Below are positions 18,085-27,126 of a stretch of 64,000 nt of DNA, piece by piece (the stretch's first letter is position 1; each line of letters opens with the position of its first letter). The position numbers were made by a program, and so were the translations under genes. Source of the stretch: Candidatus Kryptonium sp. GTDB taxonomy: Bacteria; Bacteroidota; Ignavibacteria; Kryptoniales; Kryptoniaceae. The notes under the pieces were generated by a model, which worked only from the letters and a program-made list of their open reading frames with translations, made no database searches and was not told the DNA's origin. Location: NCBI GenBank assembly GCA_025060635.1, contig JANXBN010000006.1, positions 92,663 through 156,662 of the forward strand, read 5' to 3'.

Positions 18085-19215
18085 CTATGAAGGGTGGGTT
18101 CGTGAAGCGAGAAGAGCATTAACAAAGTTTTCCCAAGAAAATCTCTTCTTTTCTGCTTCAATGTTTTTTGAGAAGAATTCACCAAGATTTTCATTAAAGA
18201 ACTTAACAACTGCTTCAGCTATTTTTTCAGGTGATGGGTCAACGATGAAACCTGTTAAACCATCATACACAACTTCCGGGAGCCCACCAACATTTGTCGC
18301 AACGACAGGTTTGTTGAAGTTATAGGCAATTTGGACAATGCCGCTTTGAGTTGCAGAAAGATACGGCAAAACGACAAGATCGCAAGCGGAAAAATAGATT
18401 TTCACATCATCGTTTGGGACATATTCATTTACGAAAACAACAAAATCACCAATTCCTTCCTCTTCAACTAATTTGAAATACTTTTCCGGATTTTCGTAAA
18501 ACTCACCGACAACGAAAACCTTAACTTGAAATTTGCTCACGATAAATTTTACAGATTTTAAAAGTATGTCAAGCCCTTTGTAGGGTCTTATGTAGCCAAA
18601 GAACAGGAGAACTTTTTCATTCGGTCTGATGCCAAGAATCTTTCTCGCTTCATCTTTATCAATCGCTTCGCCAAAAATTTCGTAAATCGGGTGAAAAACT
18701 TTTTTGTAATTTGCTGATGGTTTTAGCTTAAGTAGATCCTTCTCAACTGCATCTGATTGTACGATGAAGCGATCGGCGAATAAAAAAGCGAACTTCGTCA
18801 GCAGGTTTCCAAAAGGGAATTTTTCATGCGGGGTGATGTTGTGGCAAATGAAAACTATTTCTGAGCTTGAGAAAATTTTTAGGATCGCTGATATAACTCC
18901 GTAGCAGGGAGCAAAAAACGGAAGCCAGTATTTGAAGATCACAATCTCTGGTTTTTGTTTAACGATTTTTATAGCGGTGAAGATCCAATTTAATGGATTA
19001 ATTGAATCAATTATTCGCTCGCTTTCAATTTTCTCTGTTGTGGTTGAGCTCTCAAATTGCGTTTTCCCAGGGAAGAGAAATTTCGGATATAATCGTTTGA
19101 AGTTGAAAATTTTTACCTCGTTATTTTTCATCACGAGATTCTTGTAAAGTAATCCAGTGAAGTGCGCAATTCCACCACGATATGGATAGGCAGGTCCGAC
19201 GATGATTATCTTCAT
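18085..19215 (-). CDS. Glycosyltransferase family 4 (GT-B fold)
   Basis: Transfers a sugar from an activated donor to a cell-surface glycan precursor. The 376 residues show the N-terminal acceptor domain start MKIIIVGPAYPYRGGIAHFT, a middle CHNITPHEKFP, and a C-terminal donor domain with LLFFGYIRPYKGLD and the E-x7-E-like region SGIVQIAYNFNKPVVATNVGG. Donor and acceptor are unknown. Three bases separate its start from the upstream GT2 gene stop, so the two are one operon. Confidence 0.88.
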   Translation of the reverse strand: MKIIIVGPAYPYRGGIAHFTGLLYKNLVMKNNEVKIFNFKRLYPKFLFPGKTQFESSTTTEKIESERIIDSINPLNWIFTAIKIVKQKPEIVIFKYWLPFFAPCYGVISAILKIFSSSEIVFICHNITPHEKFPFGNLLTKFAFLFADRFIVQSDAVEKDLLKLKPSANYKKVFHPIYEIFGEAIDKDEARKILGIRPNEKVLLFFGYIRPYKGLDILLKSVKFIVSKFQVKVFVVGEFYENPEKYFKLVEEEGIGDFVVFVNEYVPNDDVKIYFSACDLVVLPYLSATQSGIVQIAYNFNKPVVATNVGGLPEVVYDGLTGFIVDPSPEKIAEAVVKFFNENLGEFFSKNIEAEKKRFSWENFVNALLASRTHPS

Positions 19216-19218
19216 TGA

Positions 19219-20184
19219 TTAGTCAAGATGTGTTTCCTTGATTGAATATGTTTCAAGATGTTGATATGCCTTCGTTATCATTTCGCCAAGCAAACCGATT
19301 GAGATAAATTGTATCCCAACGATGGTGAGCATAACGCCGAGAATAAACAAAGGTCTATTGCTGAGGGAGATGTTTTCAATTATTTTTAATAGCGAAAGAT
19401 AAAATGTGATGCCGAAACCGAGAAGGAAGATGACAAGTCCAACAGTTCCAAAAAGATGAAGTGGGCGCATAAAATATCTTGTCGTGAACATCACCGTTAG
19501 AAGGTCAAGAAATCCTTTTATAAATCTGCTTACGCCGAATTTGGTTTTGCCGTATTTTCTTGGGTGATGTTGAACAACTATTTCTCCAATTCTATATCCT
19601 GCCCAATGTGCAAGGACAGGTAAATATCTGTGAAGTTCGCCGTAAACTTTTATGTTTTGTGTCACTGTCTTCTTATACGCTTTTAAACCGCAGTTGAAGT
19701 CATGAATTTTAATTCCAGTTAAGGTTGAGACCACGAAGTTAAAAAATCTTGATGGGATCGTTTTTGTTATTGGATCATATCTTTTCTTTTTCCATCCGGA
19801 GACGAGATCAAAGCCTTCATCAAGTTTTTTCAAAAGGTTGGGAATTTCATGAGGATCATCTTGAAGGTCAGCGTCCATCGTAATAACGACATCACCTTTT
19901 GCGTGTTCAAATCCAACTGCTAAAGCAGCGGATTTGCCGTAGTTTCTTCTAAAACTTATTATTTTCACATTTTTATCATTTTGGCGCAGTTTTTTTAAAA
20001 CATCAAGTGAGCCATCAGTTGAGCCGTCGTCAACGAAAATTATCTCATATTTATATCGGTTTCTTTTTACGACTTCCTTGATTTGAGCGTAAAGTTCGGG
20101 AAGTGATTCAGCTTCGTTGTAAAGTGGTATCACGATTGAGATATCGGGGTTGGTCTGCGCTTTTTTGCCTTGTTTTGCCGACAT
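19219..20184 (-). CDS. Glycosyltransferase family 2, DPM1/GtrB-like, with two C-terminal membrane helices
   Basis: Likely transfers a sugar to a polyprenyl phosphate. The 321 residues have the GT-A domain (about 15-235) with IVIPLYNEAESLPEL, DDGSTDGS and the metal-binding DADLQDDP, then two membrane helices (about 245-270 and 280-305). This layout is that of GtrB/DPM1-type dolichyl- or undecaprenyl-phosphate glycosyltransferases. It precedes the GT4 gene in a two-gene surface-glycan operon. Confidence 0.9.
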   Translation of the reverse strand: MSAKQGKKAQTNPDISIVIPLYNEAESLPELYAQIKEVVKRNRYKYEIIFVDDGSTDGSLDVLKKLRQNDKNVKIISFRRNYGKSAALAVGFEHAKGDVVITMDADLQDDPHEIPNLLKKLDEGFDLVSGWKKKRYDPITKTIPSRFFNFVVSTLTGIKIHDFNCGLKAYKKTVTQNIKVYGELHRYLPVLAHWAGYRIGEIVVQHHPRKYGKTKFGVSRFIKGFLDLLTVMFTTRYFMRPLHLFGTVGLVIFLLGFGITFYLSLLKIIENISLSNRPLFILGVMLTIVGIQFISIGLLGEMITKAYQHLETYSIKETHLD

Positions 20185-20516
20185 TTTTGATTTGATGTTA
20201 ATTTAAAATTTGCACCTGCGAAAATAATTTAAAAAGAAATTTTTCAAAAATGTAATATCGCTTTCTCAAAATCCTAAAAGAATCCAATTTGAGGTATGTG
20301 CGCAGAGCGATGCTTCGGGTTTGTCAAGTGGGCGTAGAAGTAAGTTTCAGATGCGGAAGCTCGGTGAAAGATGGGAAATTTAAGATGTTTAATGGAATAC
20401 CTTTTGCAAGTGAAAGATGTTTTTTAGCTATGGATGAACGAAGCAAAGAGTTTAAGTTGATATTCTTTTTCGTTTTTTTTAATTTTTGAGCAAACTAAAA
20501 TATAAGGAGCGTTCTT
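20185..20516 (+). other. 332-base gap with no recognised gene
   Basis: It lies between the start of the reverse-strand GT2 gene and sdhC. A 66-codon forward frame (TTG at 20289 to 20489) and a similar-length reverse frame both stay open, but neither has a good ribosome-binding site or a recognisable product. The middle part (20295-20375) is noticeably richer in G+C than normal gaps here. It might hold a small RNA or a decayed gene; I could not identify any RNA family. The last 60 bases contain the sdh promoter candidate. Confidence 0.4.
20457..20485 (+). promoter_or_regulatory. Candidate promoter for sdhCDAB
   Basis: TTGATA at 20457-20462, a 17-base T-rich spacer and TAATTT at 20480-20485, which also reads as TAATTTTTG, near the Bacteroidota -7 element. 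It ends 31 bases before the sdhC ATG; AAGGAG at 20503-20508 is the ribosome-binding site. Confidence 0.4.
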
Positions 20517-20930
20517 ATGAAGCTTAAGAAAACAAATGAAGGATACTTCAAACTTGTAGCCTCCTACAAGAAAGAAGCTGGGGGATGGGCTTGGATAATT
20601 CACCGAATCTCTGGAATTGCCTTAACAGCTTATCTTTATGTTCATATCTACGCTCTTTCAGCTCTTGCGAAGGGAAAAGAAGCTTTTGATGCGGAGATGG
20701 CTTTGTTTAAAAAACCAGTTTTCAAATTCCTTGAGTGGGTGCTGTTTGCGTTCGTTCTTGCTCACACTTTGAATGGGATCAGGATTGTTCTTGTTGATTT
20801 CGGGAAAGGAGCGTATTATCATAAAAAGGCGTTCGCTTACCTTACAGCAATTGGGATAATTGCATTTCTTGTGATGGGTTATTTCATATTCAGTCAAGAA
20901 ATTAATCAGCTCTTTGCTGGCTTAATTTAA
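20517..20930 (+). CDS. sdhC: Succinate dehydrogenase cytochrome b556 subunit
   Basis: Membrane anchor of complex II carrying heme b and part of the quinone site. The 137 residues have three membrane segments. Seen: GGWAWIIHRISGIAL near 21, with the Ser/Arg quinone-site region, and LAHTLNGIRIVLVD near 80, with the heme-ligand His and the conserved NGIR. AAGGAG lies 8 bases upstream. First gene of sdhCDAB. Confidence 0.93.
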   Translation: MKLKKTNEGYFKLVASYKKEAGGWAWIIHRISGIALTAYLYVHIYALSALAKGKEAFDAEMALFKKPVFKFLEWVLFAFVLAHTLNGIRIVLVDFGKGAYYHKKAFAYLTAIGIIAFLVMGYFIFSQEINQLFAGLI

Positions 20931-20958
20931 AAGCTAAAACAAATCAGGAGGTTTTCAA

Positions 20959-21312
20959 ATGTCCTTTAGGTATTACGGTTCAAGAAAAAGTGGTTCAATC
21001 GGGTGGCTTCTTCAGAGGATAACAGGTGTATTTCTAATTTTCGCGATGGTAGGGCATTATGTCTTGATGCATTATACTCCGGAAGTAGGGCATTCGTATG
21101 ATCAGTCTGTCGCAAGGCTTTCTAATATATATTGGAAAGTATTTTATCTTACTTTTGTAACTTTAGGTTTGTGGCATGGATTAAATGGCGTGTGGTCAAT
21201 TTTGAGAGATTTTAAAATGAAGCATTGGGTTGCAGTAACTCTTTACGGAATAATTATCGTATCGGGAATTGCTTTTTGGGTTCTTGGTGTAACCACTGCT
21301 TTGAAATTTTAG
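20959..21312 (+). CDS. sdhD: Succinate dehydrogenase membrane anchor subunit
   Basis: Second membrane subunit of complex II. The 117 residues have three membrane segments; GSIGWLLQRITGVFL near the start and LWHGLNGVWSILRDF near 71 parallel the SdhC motifs, including the candidate heme-ligand His. AGGAGG is well placed at about 20946. Two separate anchors suggest a type with SdhC plus SdhD rather than a single fused cytochrome. Confidence 0.9.
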   Translation: MSFRYYGSRKSGSIGWLLQRITGVFLIFAMVGHYVLMHYTPEVGHSYDQSVARLSNIYWKVFYLTFVTLGLWHGLNGVWSILRDFKMKHWVAVTLYGIIIVSGIAFWVLGVTTALKF

Positions 21313-21347
21313 AGCACATCTAAAACAAAATTTCAAGAGGTTCAAAA

Positions 21348-23105
21348 ATGATTCATCAATTTGATGCAGTAATAGTAGGTGCAGGAGGCGCTGGGCTTCG
21401 CGCAGCTCTTGAAATTCCAGAAGGTTATTCCTGTGCCGTCTTAACAAAAGTTTATCCGACAAGATCACACACGGGGACAGCTCAAGGTGGCGTTTGCGCA
21501 GCACTTGGAAATGAAGAAGAAGATTCTTGGGAATATCACTTTTTTGATACCGTAAAAGGAAGCGATTTTTTGGGGGATCAAGATGCGATTGAAATAATGT
21601 GTTATGATGCAATTCGTGCGATAATTGAGCTTGAACATATGGGAATGCCATTTTCAAGAAATGAGAAAGGGTTAATAGCACAAAGACCTTTTGGAGGACA
21701 TACAAAGCCGAAAGATCCAAATAATCCATTTGGTGAAAGGGTTCCTGTTAAAAGGGCGTGTTTCTCAGCAGATAGAACTGGTCATGTGATGCTTCAGACA
21801 CTTTATGAAAATTGCGTAAAGCGTGGTGTTCAGTTTTTCCCAGAGTTTTTTGTAACTGATCTGATCGTTCAAGATAATATAGTTCGTGGTGTCGTCGCAA
21901 TTGAAATTCCAACTGGCGAAATTCACATTTTCCACGCAAAGGCGGTGATGTTTGCAACTGGTGGATATGGCAGGGTTTATAGGATAACTTCAAATGCAGT
22001 TGTAGGCACTGGTGATGGTTTTGCTATTGCATATCGTAGGGGAATTCCGCTTGAAGATATGGAGTTTGTCCAGTTTCATCCGACGGGATTGTGGCGTCTT
22101 GGCATACTTGTTTCCGAAGCTGCGAGAGGTGAAGGTGGGATATTGAGGAATAAAGATGGCGAAAGATTTATGGAAAGATACGCCCCAACGATTAAAGACC
22201 TTGCCCCGCGCGATGTGGTCTCAAGAGCAATGTATACGGAAATTCGTGAAGGTAGAGGAATTCAAGGACCAGATGGAACTTACTATCTTTTGCTTGACTT
22301 GACACATCTTGGGGCTGAAGTTATAAACAAAAAGATCCCAGAGATAACAGGATTTGCTAGGATTTATCTCGGTGTTGATCCGTTGAGAGAGCCAATCCCA
22401 GTTCAGCCAACGACGCACTATGCGATGGGTGGGATACCAACGAATGTTGATGCCGAAGTTGTAATTGACGATAAAGGAACCAAAATTGAAGGATTTTATG
22501 CAGCTGGTGAGGTTGCTTGCGTTTCGGTTCATGGTGCAAATCGTCTCGGGACGAATTCGCTTCTTGATATAATTGTCTTTGGGCGTCGTGGTGGAAAGAA
22601 GATGGCAGAATATATCAAAGAACGCGATTTCCCTCCACTTCCAAAAGATGCAGATGAATGGACAAAGAAAACAGTTGAAAAGATCTTGAACAGCAACGGA
22701 AAGGAGCGCGTTTCAAGGATAAGAAAGGAACTTCAAGATGTGATGATGGATAAGGTCTCCGTCTTTAGAACAGGCGAAAGCATAAAAGAAGCAATTGAGA
22801 AAATAAAAGAGTTAAAGGAACGATACAACGAAATTAGAATTGATGACAAGGGTAAAAAATTTAACACTGATTTAATTGAAGCAATTGAACTTGGCAATTT
22901 GCTTGATACAGCTGAGACAATCGCTTACAGCGCCTTGAACAGAACCGAAAGCAGAGGTGCACACTACCGCGAAGATTATCCAAATCGCGATGACCAGAAC
23001 TGGTTAAAGCATACGCTTATTTACAAAAATGGCGAAAAAGAGCCAATTATAAAATACAAGCCCGTCGTAATAACGAAAATTCCACCTATGGAGAGAAAAT
23101 ATTAA
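21348..23105 (+). CDS. sdhA: Succinate dehydrogenase / fumarate reductase flavoprotein subunit
   Basis: Catalytic subunit interconverting succinate and fumarate. The 585 residues show the FAD loop VGAGGAGLRAALE at 10-22, RSHTGTAQGG near 44, where the His carries covalent FAD, the substrate-site FHPTGLW and RGEGGILRN, and GANRLGTNSLLD near the end. Full length. Direction of catalysis (respiration versus fumarate reduction) cannot be told from the sequence. Confidence 0.97.
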   Translation: MIHQFDAVIVGAGGAGLRAALEIPEGYSCAVLTKVYPTRSHTGTAQGGVCAALGNEEEDSWEYHFFDTVKGSDFLGDQDAIEIMCYDAIRAIIELEHMGMPFSRNEKGLIAQRPFGGHTKPKDPNNPFGERVPVKRACFSADRTGHVMLQTLYENCVKRGVQFFPEFFVTDLIVQDNIVRGVVAIEIPTGEIHIFHAKAVMFATGGYGRVYRITSNAVVGTGDGFAIAYRRGIPLEDMEFVQFHPTGLWRLGILVSEAARGEGGILRNKDGERFMERYAPTIKDLAPRDVVSRAMYTEIREGRGIQGPDGTYYLLLDLTHLGAEVINKKIPEITGFARIYLGVDPLREPIPVQPTTHYAMGGIPTNVDAEVVIDDKGTKIEGFYAAGEVACVSVHGANRLGTNSLLDIIVFGRRGGKKMAEYIKERDFPPLPKDADEWTKKTVEKILNSNGKERVSRIRKELQDVMMDKVSVFRTGESIKEAIEKIKELKERYNEIRIDDKGKKFNTDLIEAIELGNLLDTAETIAYSALNRTESRGAHYREDYPNRDDQNWLKHTLIYKNGEKEPIIKYKPVVITKIPPMERKY

Positions 23106-23125
23106 AATCATAACGAGGTTTAAAA

Positions 23126-23851
23126 ATGAAGGTAACCTTCAGAATTTTCAGATTTAATCCTGAAACGGACGAAAAACCTTATTACAAAGATTATGAAGTT
23201 GAAGCGGATCCCAAAGATCGCGTCGTTGATGTCCTCCACTACATAAAAAATGAAATTGATGGAACTTTGACATTTCGTCGCTCTTGTCTTCATGGGATTT
23301 GTGGTTCAGATGGGATGAGGATAAACGGGAAAAATATGCTTGCTTGTTCAATTCTTTTACAAGACCTTGGTTATTCAGACAAGGATAAAACTTATAAAAA
23401 GCCGATAGTCGTTGAACCATTGCCAGGAATGCCAATTATAAAGGATCTCGTTACTGATTTTACAGATTTCTGGAAAAAATACGAAGCTGTTAAACCGTAT
23501 CTTATTACCAAAACTCCTCCACCTGAAAGAGAGCGATTGCAAAGGCCTGAAGATGCTGAGCTTCTTATGGAAGCATCAAAATGTATTCTTTGCGCTTGTT
23601 GCACTACAAGCTGTCCGTCAACTTGGTCAAACGATAATTATCTTGGACCTGCTGCGCTCCTGAAAGCATATAGATTTATCTTTGATACAAGAGATGAAGC
23701 AACTGATGAACGACTTGACATAATTGACACTCCTGATGGCATATGGCGCTGTCATACTATCTTTCATTGCGTTCAAGCATGTCCAAAAGAGATTAACATC
23801 ACTTGGCACATTTCTCAACTTAAGAAAAAGCTTGTGGAAAGGGAAATTTGA
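23126..23851 (+). CDS. sdhB: Succinate dehydrogenase iron-sulfur subunit
   Basis: Carries electrons from SdhA to the quinone. The 241 residues have the [2Fe-2S] motif CLHGICGSDGM followed by a Cys in KNMLAC (Asp in place of one Cys, as in E. coli SdhB), the [4Fe-4S] motif CILCACCTTSCP, and the [3Fe-4S] region CHTIFHCVQACPKEIN. Last gene of the operon; a strong terminator follows. Confidence 0.97.
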   Translation: MKVTFRIFRFNPETDEKPYYKDYEVEADPKDRVVDVLHYIKNEIDGTLTFRRSCLHGICGSDGMRINGKNMLACSILLQDLGYSDKDKTYKKPIVVEPLPGMPIIKDLVTDFTDFWKKYEAVKPYLITKTPPPERERLQRPEDAELLMEASKCILCACCTTSCPSTWSNDNYLGPAALLKAYRFIFDTRDEATDERLDIIDTPDGIWRCHTIFHCVQACPKEINITWHISQLKKKLVEREI

Positions 23852-23860
23852 AATTCTTGG

Positions 23861-23884
23861 GGGCGGTCTCAACCGCCCTTTTTT
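23861..23884 (+). terminator. Rho-independent terminator after sdhB
   Basis: GGGCGGT (23861-23867), loop CTCA, ACCGCCC (23872-23878), then six T at 23879-23884. A 7-bp perfect stem with a 4-base loop starting 10 bases after the sdhB stop. Its T-tract overlaps the stop of the convergent DUF971 gene by a base or two. Confidence 0.9.
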
Positions 23885-24170
23885 ATTCCTCTTTTAACTC
23901 TCGCAAATAATCAAAACTATAAATTCCTGTGTTGTGCCCATCTCCCCAAGTTATTTGAATTGCGTAGTTTCCAACTTGATTTATCTCTTTGATTTCATAC
24001 TGCCCTGAGACAGGTAACTTGAAAAATGTTTCTTCCTCTCTTTCTGTTGAGCAAGTGGCGCAAGGACAACTATCGCGCAAAAATTTTAACGACAAGACAT
24101 TTTCATAGCCATCGTTCCATGTGAATTTAAGTTTGTCCTCTATTCTTTCAATCTTAACCGGATAAAGCAT
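23883..24170 (-). CDS. DUF971 family protein (GBBH-like N-terminal domain)
   Basis: 95 residues. Contains LRDSCPCATCSTE near 30 and ITWGDGHNTGIYSFDYLREL near the end, the DUF971 / gamma-butyrobetaine-hydroxylase-like N-terminal domain, a small zinc- or iron-cluster-associated fold often encoded near Fe-S or Mrp/ApbC genes. Function is not established. Stand-alone; divergent from the radical SAM gene. Confidence 0.85.
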   Translation of the reverse strand: MLYPVKIERIEDKLKFTWNDGYENVLSLKFLRDSCPCATCSTEREEETFFKLPVSGQYEIKEINQVGNYAIQITWGDGHNTGIYSFDYLRELKEE

Positions 24171-24242
24171 TTGGCGAAAAGTTGAATTTGTTTTTAAATT
24201 TCAAGTGAAAAATACCAATTAAAAACTCAATTTTCAACACGA

Positions 24243-25475
24243 GTGGAAAAGATAGGCGAAAATGTTGTCAAAACATACATCAGGGATGTTGGGGATGTTT
24301 ACTTTAACCTACAAAAGTATTCAACTACGATTTCGGAGGAGCACAAGTTTATCTATTATTTTGATGCGGAAGGCAGGTTTATGGGTGGATTTTTTGATGG
24401 CATAAGCTACAGACGAGGGCTTGACAATAGATTGATGAAAAAATTTTTTGATAAGGACGGATTTAAAGTAAAGGTTTTTGCCGATAAGGTTGAAAAAAGA
24501 AAAGTCATTGAAGATGTAATTCAAAGAGTTAACAAAATAAGATCTGGACTGAGCGAGTGCGAAAGAATGGATGAGATTTTGGAAAGGATAGATGGAATTT
24601 TGCGATGGAATTTTGATGAGCTTGAAAAAGATGGGGTTAGATTTTTAACAGTTTATAAACCGATCAGCATTCTCCCGCCCGATCAGTATTTTTCGCTCGT
24701 GATTCAACTTGCGGAGGGTTGTTCATGGAATAGATGCACATTTTGCAGTTTTTATCAAGATAGAAAGTTTAGGGTGAAATCGCCAGATGAGCTCGTGGGG
24801 CACATCGTAAAAATTAAAGAATTCTTCGGTAAATCAATTGGCTTGAGGAAATCAATCTTTCTTGGGGATGCGAACGCTCTTGTGATCCCGCAGAAGCGAC
24901 TGGTTGAGTTAATAAAAATCGTCCACGATGAGTTTCCGATCGGGCAATTTAAGAAAGAGCATGGCTATGTTTTTGATGGAATCTATTCTTTTCTTGATAT
25001 TTTCGGGGCGGAAAGAAAAAGCTATGACGAATATATTGAACTTAAAGAGTTGCTTGTTAAAAGAATTTACATTGGGCTTGAGACGGGGGATGAAACTTTA
25101 TTTAAATATCTTAACAAGCCAGGATCGCCGAGCGAATGTATTGATGTCGTTTCAACGATAAAAAAAGCTGGGATAAATGTCGGCATCATAATTCTTGCAG
25201 GCGCTGGTGGTAAAAAATTTTATAATCAACATGTCAAAAACACTGTTGAAACAATTGTTAAAATGCCGATCGGAAATGGGGATATAATTTATCTTTCTCC
25301 GCTTGTGCTTGACGAAGCAGATGAATATGTGAAAATAATGGCAGAGATTGGTTCAGAGATGCTGAACAAGTTTGAGATATCAAACCAAATTCGGGAGATC
25401 AAAGAAGGGCTCAAGGGTTTAAACAAGATTGGAGTTAGAGTGACGCTTTATGACATTCAGGAATTTATTTACTAA
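24243..25475 (+). CDS. Radical SAM protein with CX4CX2C cluster motif and a long unrecognised N-terminus
   Basis: Reaction unknown. The 410 residues start with GTG at 24243; no ribosome-binding site is clear, but the frame has no nearby ATG. Residues 1-150 are unrecognised. At about 170 the sequence EGCSWNRCTFCSFY gives Cys-x4-Cys-x2-Cys, not the canonical Cys-x3-Cys-x2-Cys; I recall a group of radical SAM enzymes with GCxxNxCTFC that share it. Later FLGDANALVI and YIGLETGDE are typical radical SAM barrel strands binding SAM. The DASS transporter gene follows within 14 bases, suggesting co-transcription and perhaps a related substrate. Confidence 0.82.
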   Translation: MEKIGENVVKTYIRDVGDVYFNLQKYSTTISEEHKFIYYFDAEGRFMGGFFDGISYRRGLDNRLMKKFFDKDGFKVKVFADKVEKRKVIEDVIQRVNKIRSGLSECERMDEILERIDGILRWNFDELEKDGVRFLTVYKPISILPPDQYFSLVIQLAEGCSWNRCTFCSFYQDRKFRVKSPDELVGHIVKIKEFFGKSIGLRKSIFLGDANALVIPQKRLVELIKIVHDEFPIGQFKKEHGYVFDGIYSFLDIFGAERKSYDEYIELKELLVKRIYIGLETGDETLFKYLNKPGSPSECIDVVSTIKKAGINVGIIILAGAGGKKFYNQHVKNTVETIVKMPIGNGDIIYLSPLVLDEADEYVKIMAEIGSEMLNKFEISNQIREIKEGLKGLNKIGVRVTLYDIQEFIY

Positions 25476-25489
25476 AAATGGAGGCAAAA

Positions 25490-27043
25490 ATGGATTTTGA
25501 CAAAATAAGGGGGAATGTTGGATTTTTTCTCGGATTGTTCGTCTTTATATTAATTTTGCTTATGCCAGTTCCGCAGACATTTATTCATTATGCAAGTAAT
25601 AAACTTAACACTTCCGATTTGACTCCGGAAGTTCTAAAAGTTTCATATAGCATGAAAGTCACTCTTGCGCTTTTGTTTCTGATGATAATTTGGTGGATAA
25701 CCGAGGCGGTTCCGATCCCTATCACAGCTCTTTTGCCAGGGATCATTTTACCGATTTTTCAAACTTACGGTGTTCAAGATGGGAAGCTAATTGAGCTTAA
25801 CGGAAAGAATGTTTTTCTAAATTACGCAAATCCTGTGATCTTTCTTTTTCTTGCTGGATTTCTAATAGCTGGTGCTTTGCAGAAGTGGGGGATTGATAGA
25901 AGAATTGCGCTTTGGATTTTAACGCGCGGAGACATCGCAAAAAGCCCAAACAAAATTTTATTCGGATTGATATTAGCAAGTGCTCTTGTTTCAATGTGGG
26001 TTTCCAATACAGCAACGACAGCAATGATGTTGCCAATCGGTTTAGGTATATTGAGCAAGCTAAATGTTGATCTCGGTTCAAATTTTGGGAAAACAATTAT
26101 GTTTGGAATAGCTTACGCTTCTTCAATCGGCGGTGTTGGGACGATAGTTGGGACGCCACCGAATGGAATCGCCGTGTCAATACTTGCAAATGAAAAAGTA
26201 GCACGGATAAGCTTTCTTGATTGGATGATTTTCGGTGTGCCATTTGTCATATTTGCGTTGCCTGTTTTATGGTTCGTGCTGAAAATAGTTTTTAAGTTTG
26301 ATATTTCAATAAGTGGCGAGGTGAAGAAAAGTTTAATTAGCGAGAGAAATAAACTTGGAAACTTGACCAAAGCTGAAAAATTGACACTTTTTGGTTTTTT
26401 GTTTACAGTTTTACTTTGGGTGACGAATCCATTTTGGCGTTTCATACCTTTCTTTGGAGATAAGCTTAGATGGTTTGATGAGTATTTAATTGCAGTTTTC
26501 GGTAGCGTTCTATTATTTGTTTTGCCTGTTGATCTATCAAAGAGAAAATTTGTTCTTGATTGGGGCGATTCAAAATATGTTGAATGGGGGACTTTGCTTT
26601 TGTTCGGCGGTGGGATCGCTTTGTCCGATGCTATGTTTAAAACTGGCCTCGCAACTGTGATATCTACTGAATTTGTGAAGCTTTTTGGACATCCATCACC
26701 AGTTTTACTCGTTCCGATTGTTGTCATTTTGGTTGATTTTTTAACCGAGGTGACATCAAATACAGCGGTGACATCAATGATGGTCCCGATATTGATTTCA
26801 ATATGTTCCGAACTTAATGTGAATCCTTTAATTCTTGTCTTACCTGCGACTGTTGCGTCATCTATGGCTTTCATGCTTCCGGTCGCAACTCCTCCAAATG
26901 CAATAGTTTATGGTACAAGATATGTTTCTTTGAAAGATATGCTAAAGGTCGGGTTTATACTTGATTTAGTTATGTGGTTCTACATTACGGTTTTTTTCTA
27001 TGTTGCTGGCGCGATCGGTTTGGTTAACATTCGTTTGGGATGA
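25490..27043 (+). CDS. DASS (SLC13) family Na+/dicarboxylate symporter
   Basis: Imports di- or tricarboxylates with sodium. The 517 residues have about 11-12 membrane segments and two copies of the substrate/Na+-binding SNT motif: SNTATTAMMLPI near 173 and SNTAVTSMMVPI near 425. The start is decided by the ribosome-binding site: GGAGG at 25480-25484 is 5 bases before the ATG at 25490, and it includes the G of the earlier ATG at 25478, which is thus unlikely. A dicarboxylate importer just downstream of the sdh region would feed succinate, fumarate or malate to the cycle (inference). Confidence 0.9.
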   Translation: MDFDKIRGNVGFFLGLFVFILILLMPVPQTFIHYASNKLNTSDLTPEVLKVSYSMKVTLALLFLMIIWWITEAVPIPITALLPGIILPIFQTYGVQDGKLIELNGKNVFLNYANPVIFLFLAGFLIAGALQKWGIDRRIALWILTRGDIAKSPNKILFGLILASALVSMWVSNTATTAMMLPIGLGILSKLNVDLGSNFGKTIMFGIAYASSIGGVGTIVGTPPNGIAVSILANEKVARISFLDWMIFGVPFVIFALPVLWFVLKIVFKFDISISGEVKKSLISERNKLGNLTKAEKLTLFGFLFTVLLWVTNPFWRFIPFFGDKLRWFDEYLIAVFGSVLLFVLPVDLSKRKFVLDWGDSKYVEWGTLLLFGGGIALSDAMFKTGLATVISTEFVKLFGHPSPVLLVPIVVILVDFLTEVTSNTAVTSMMVPILISICSELNVNPLILVLPATVASSMAFMLPVATPPNAIVYGTRYVSLKDMLKVGFILDLVMWFYITVFFYVAGAIGLVNIRLG

Positions 27044-27126
27044 TTTGAAAATTTGTGAAGTTATTTTTAAATTTGTTTCAGTTTTTTCCTCAGGATTTCC
27101 CAAAACAAAAATGGAGGTCTATTTTC

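Noticed and set aside
20289..20489. 66-codon forward frame before sdhC
   Set aside because: TTG start without a ribosome-binding site, no recognisable product, and the opposite strand is also open; listed as a gap.
26113..26874. 253-codon open frame on the reverse strand inside the DASS transporter gene
   Set aside because: Antisense shadow; Thr/Ile/Lys-rich with no motif, and the forward strand encodes a clear transporter with both SNT motifs.
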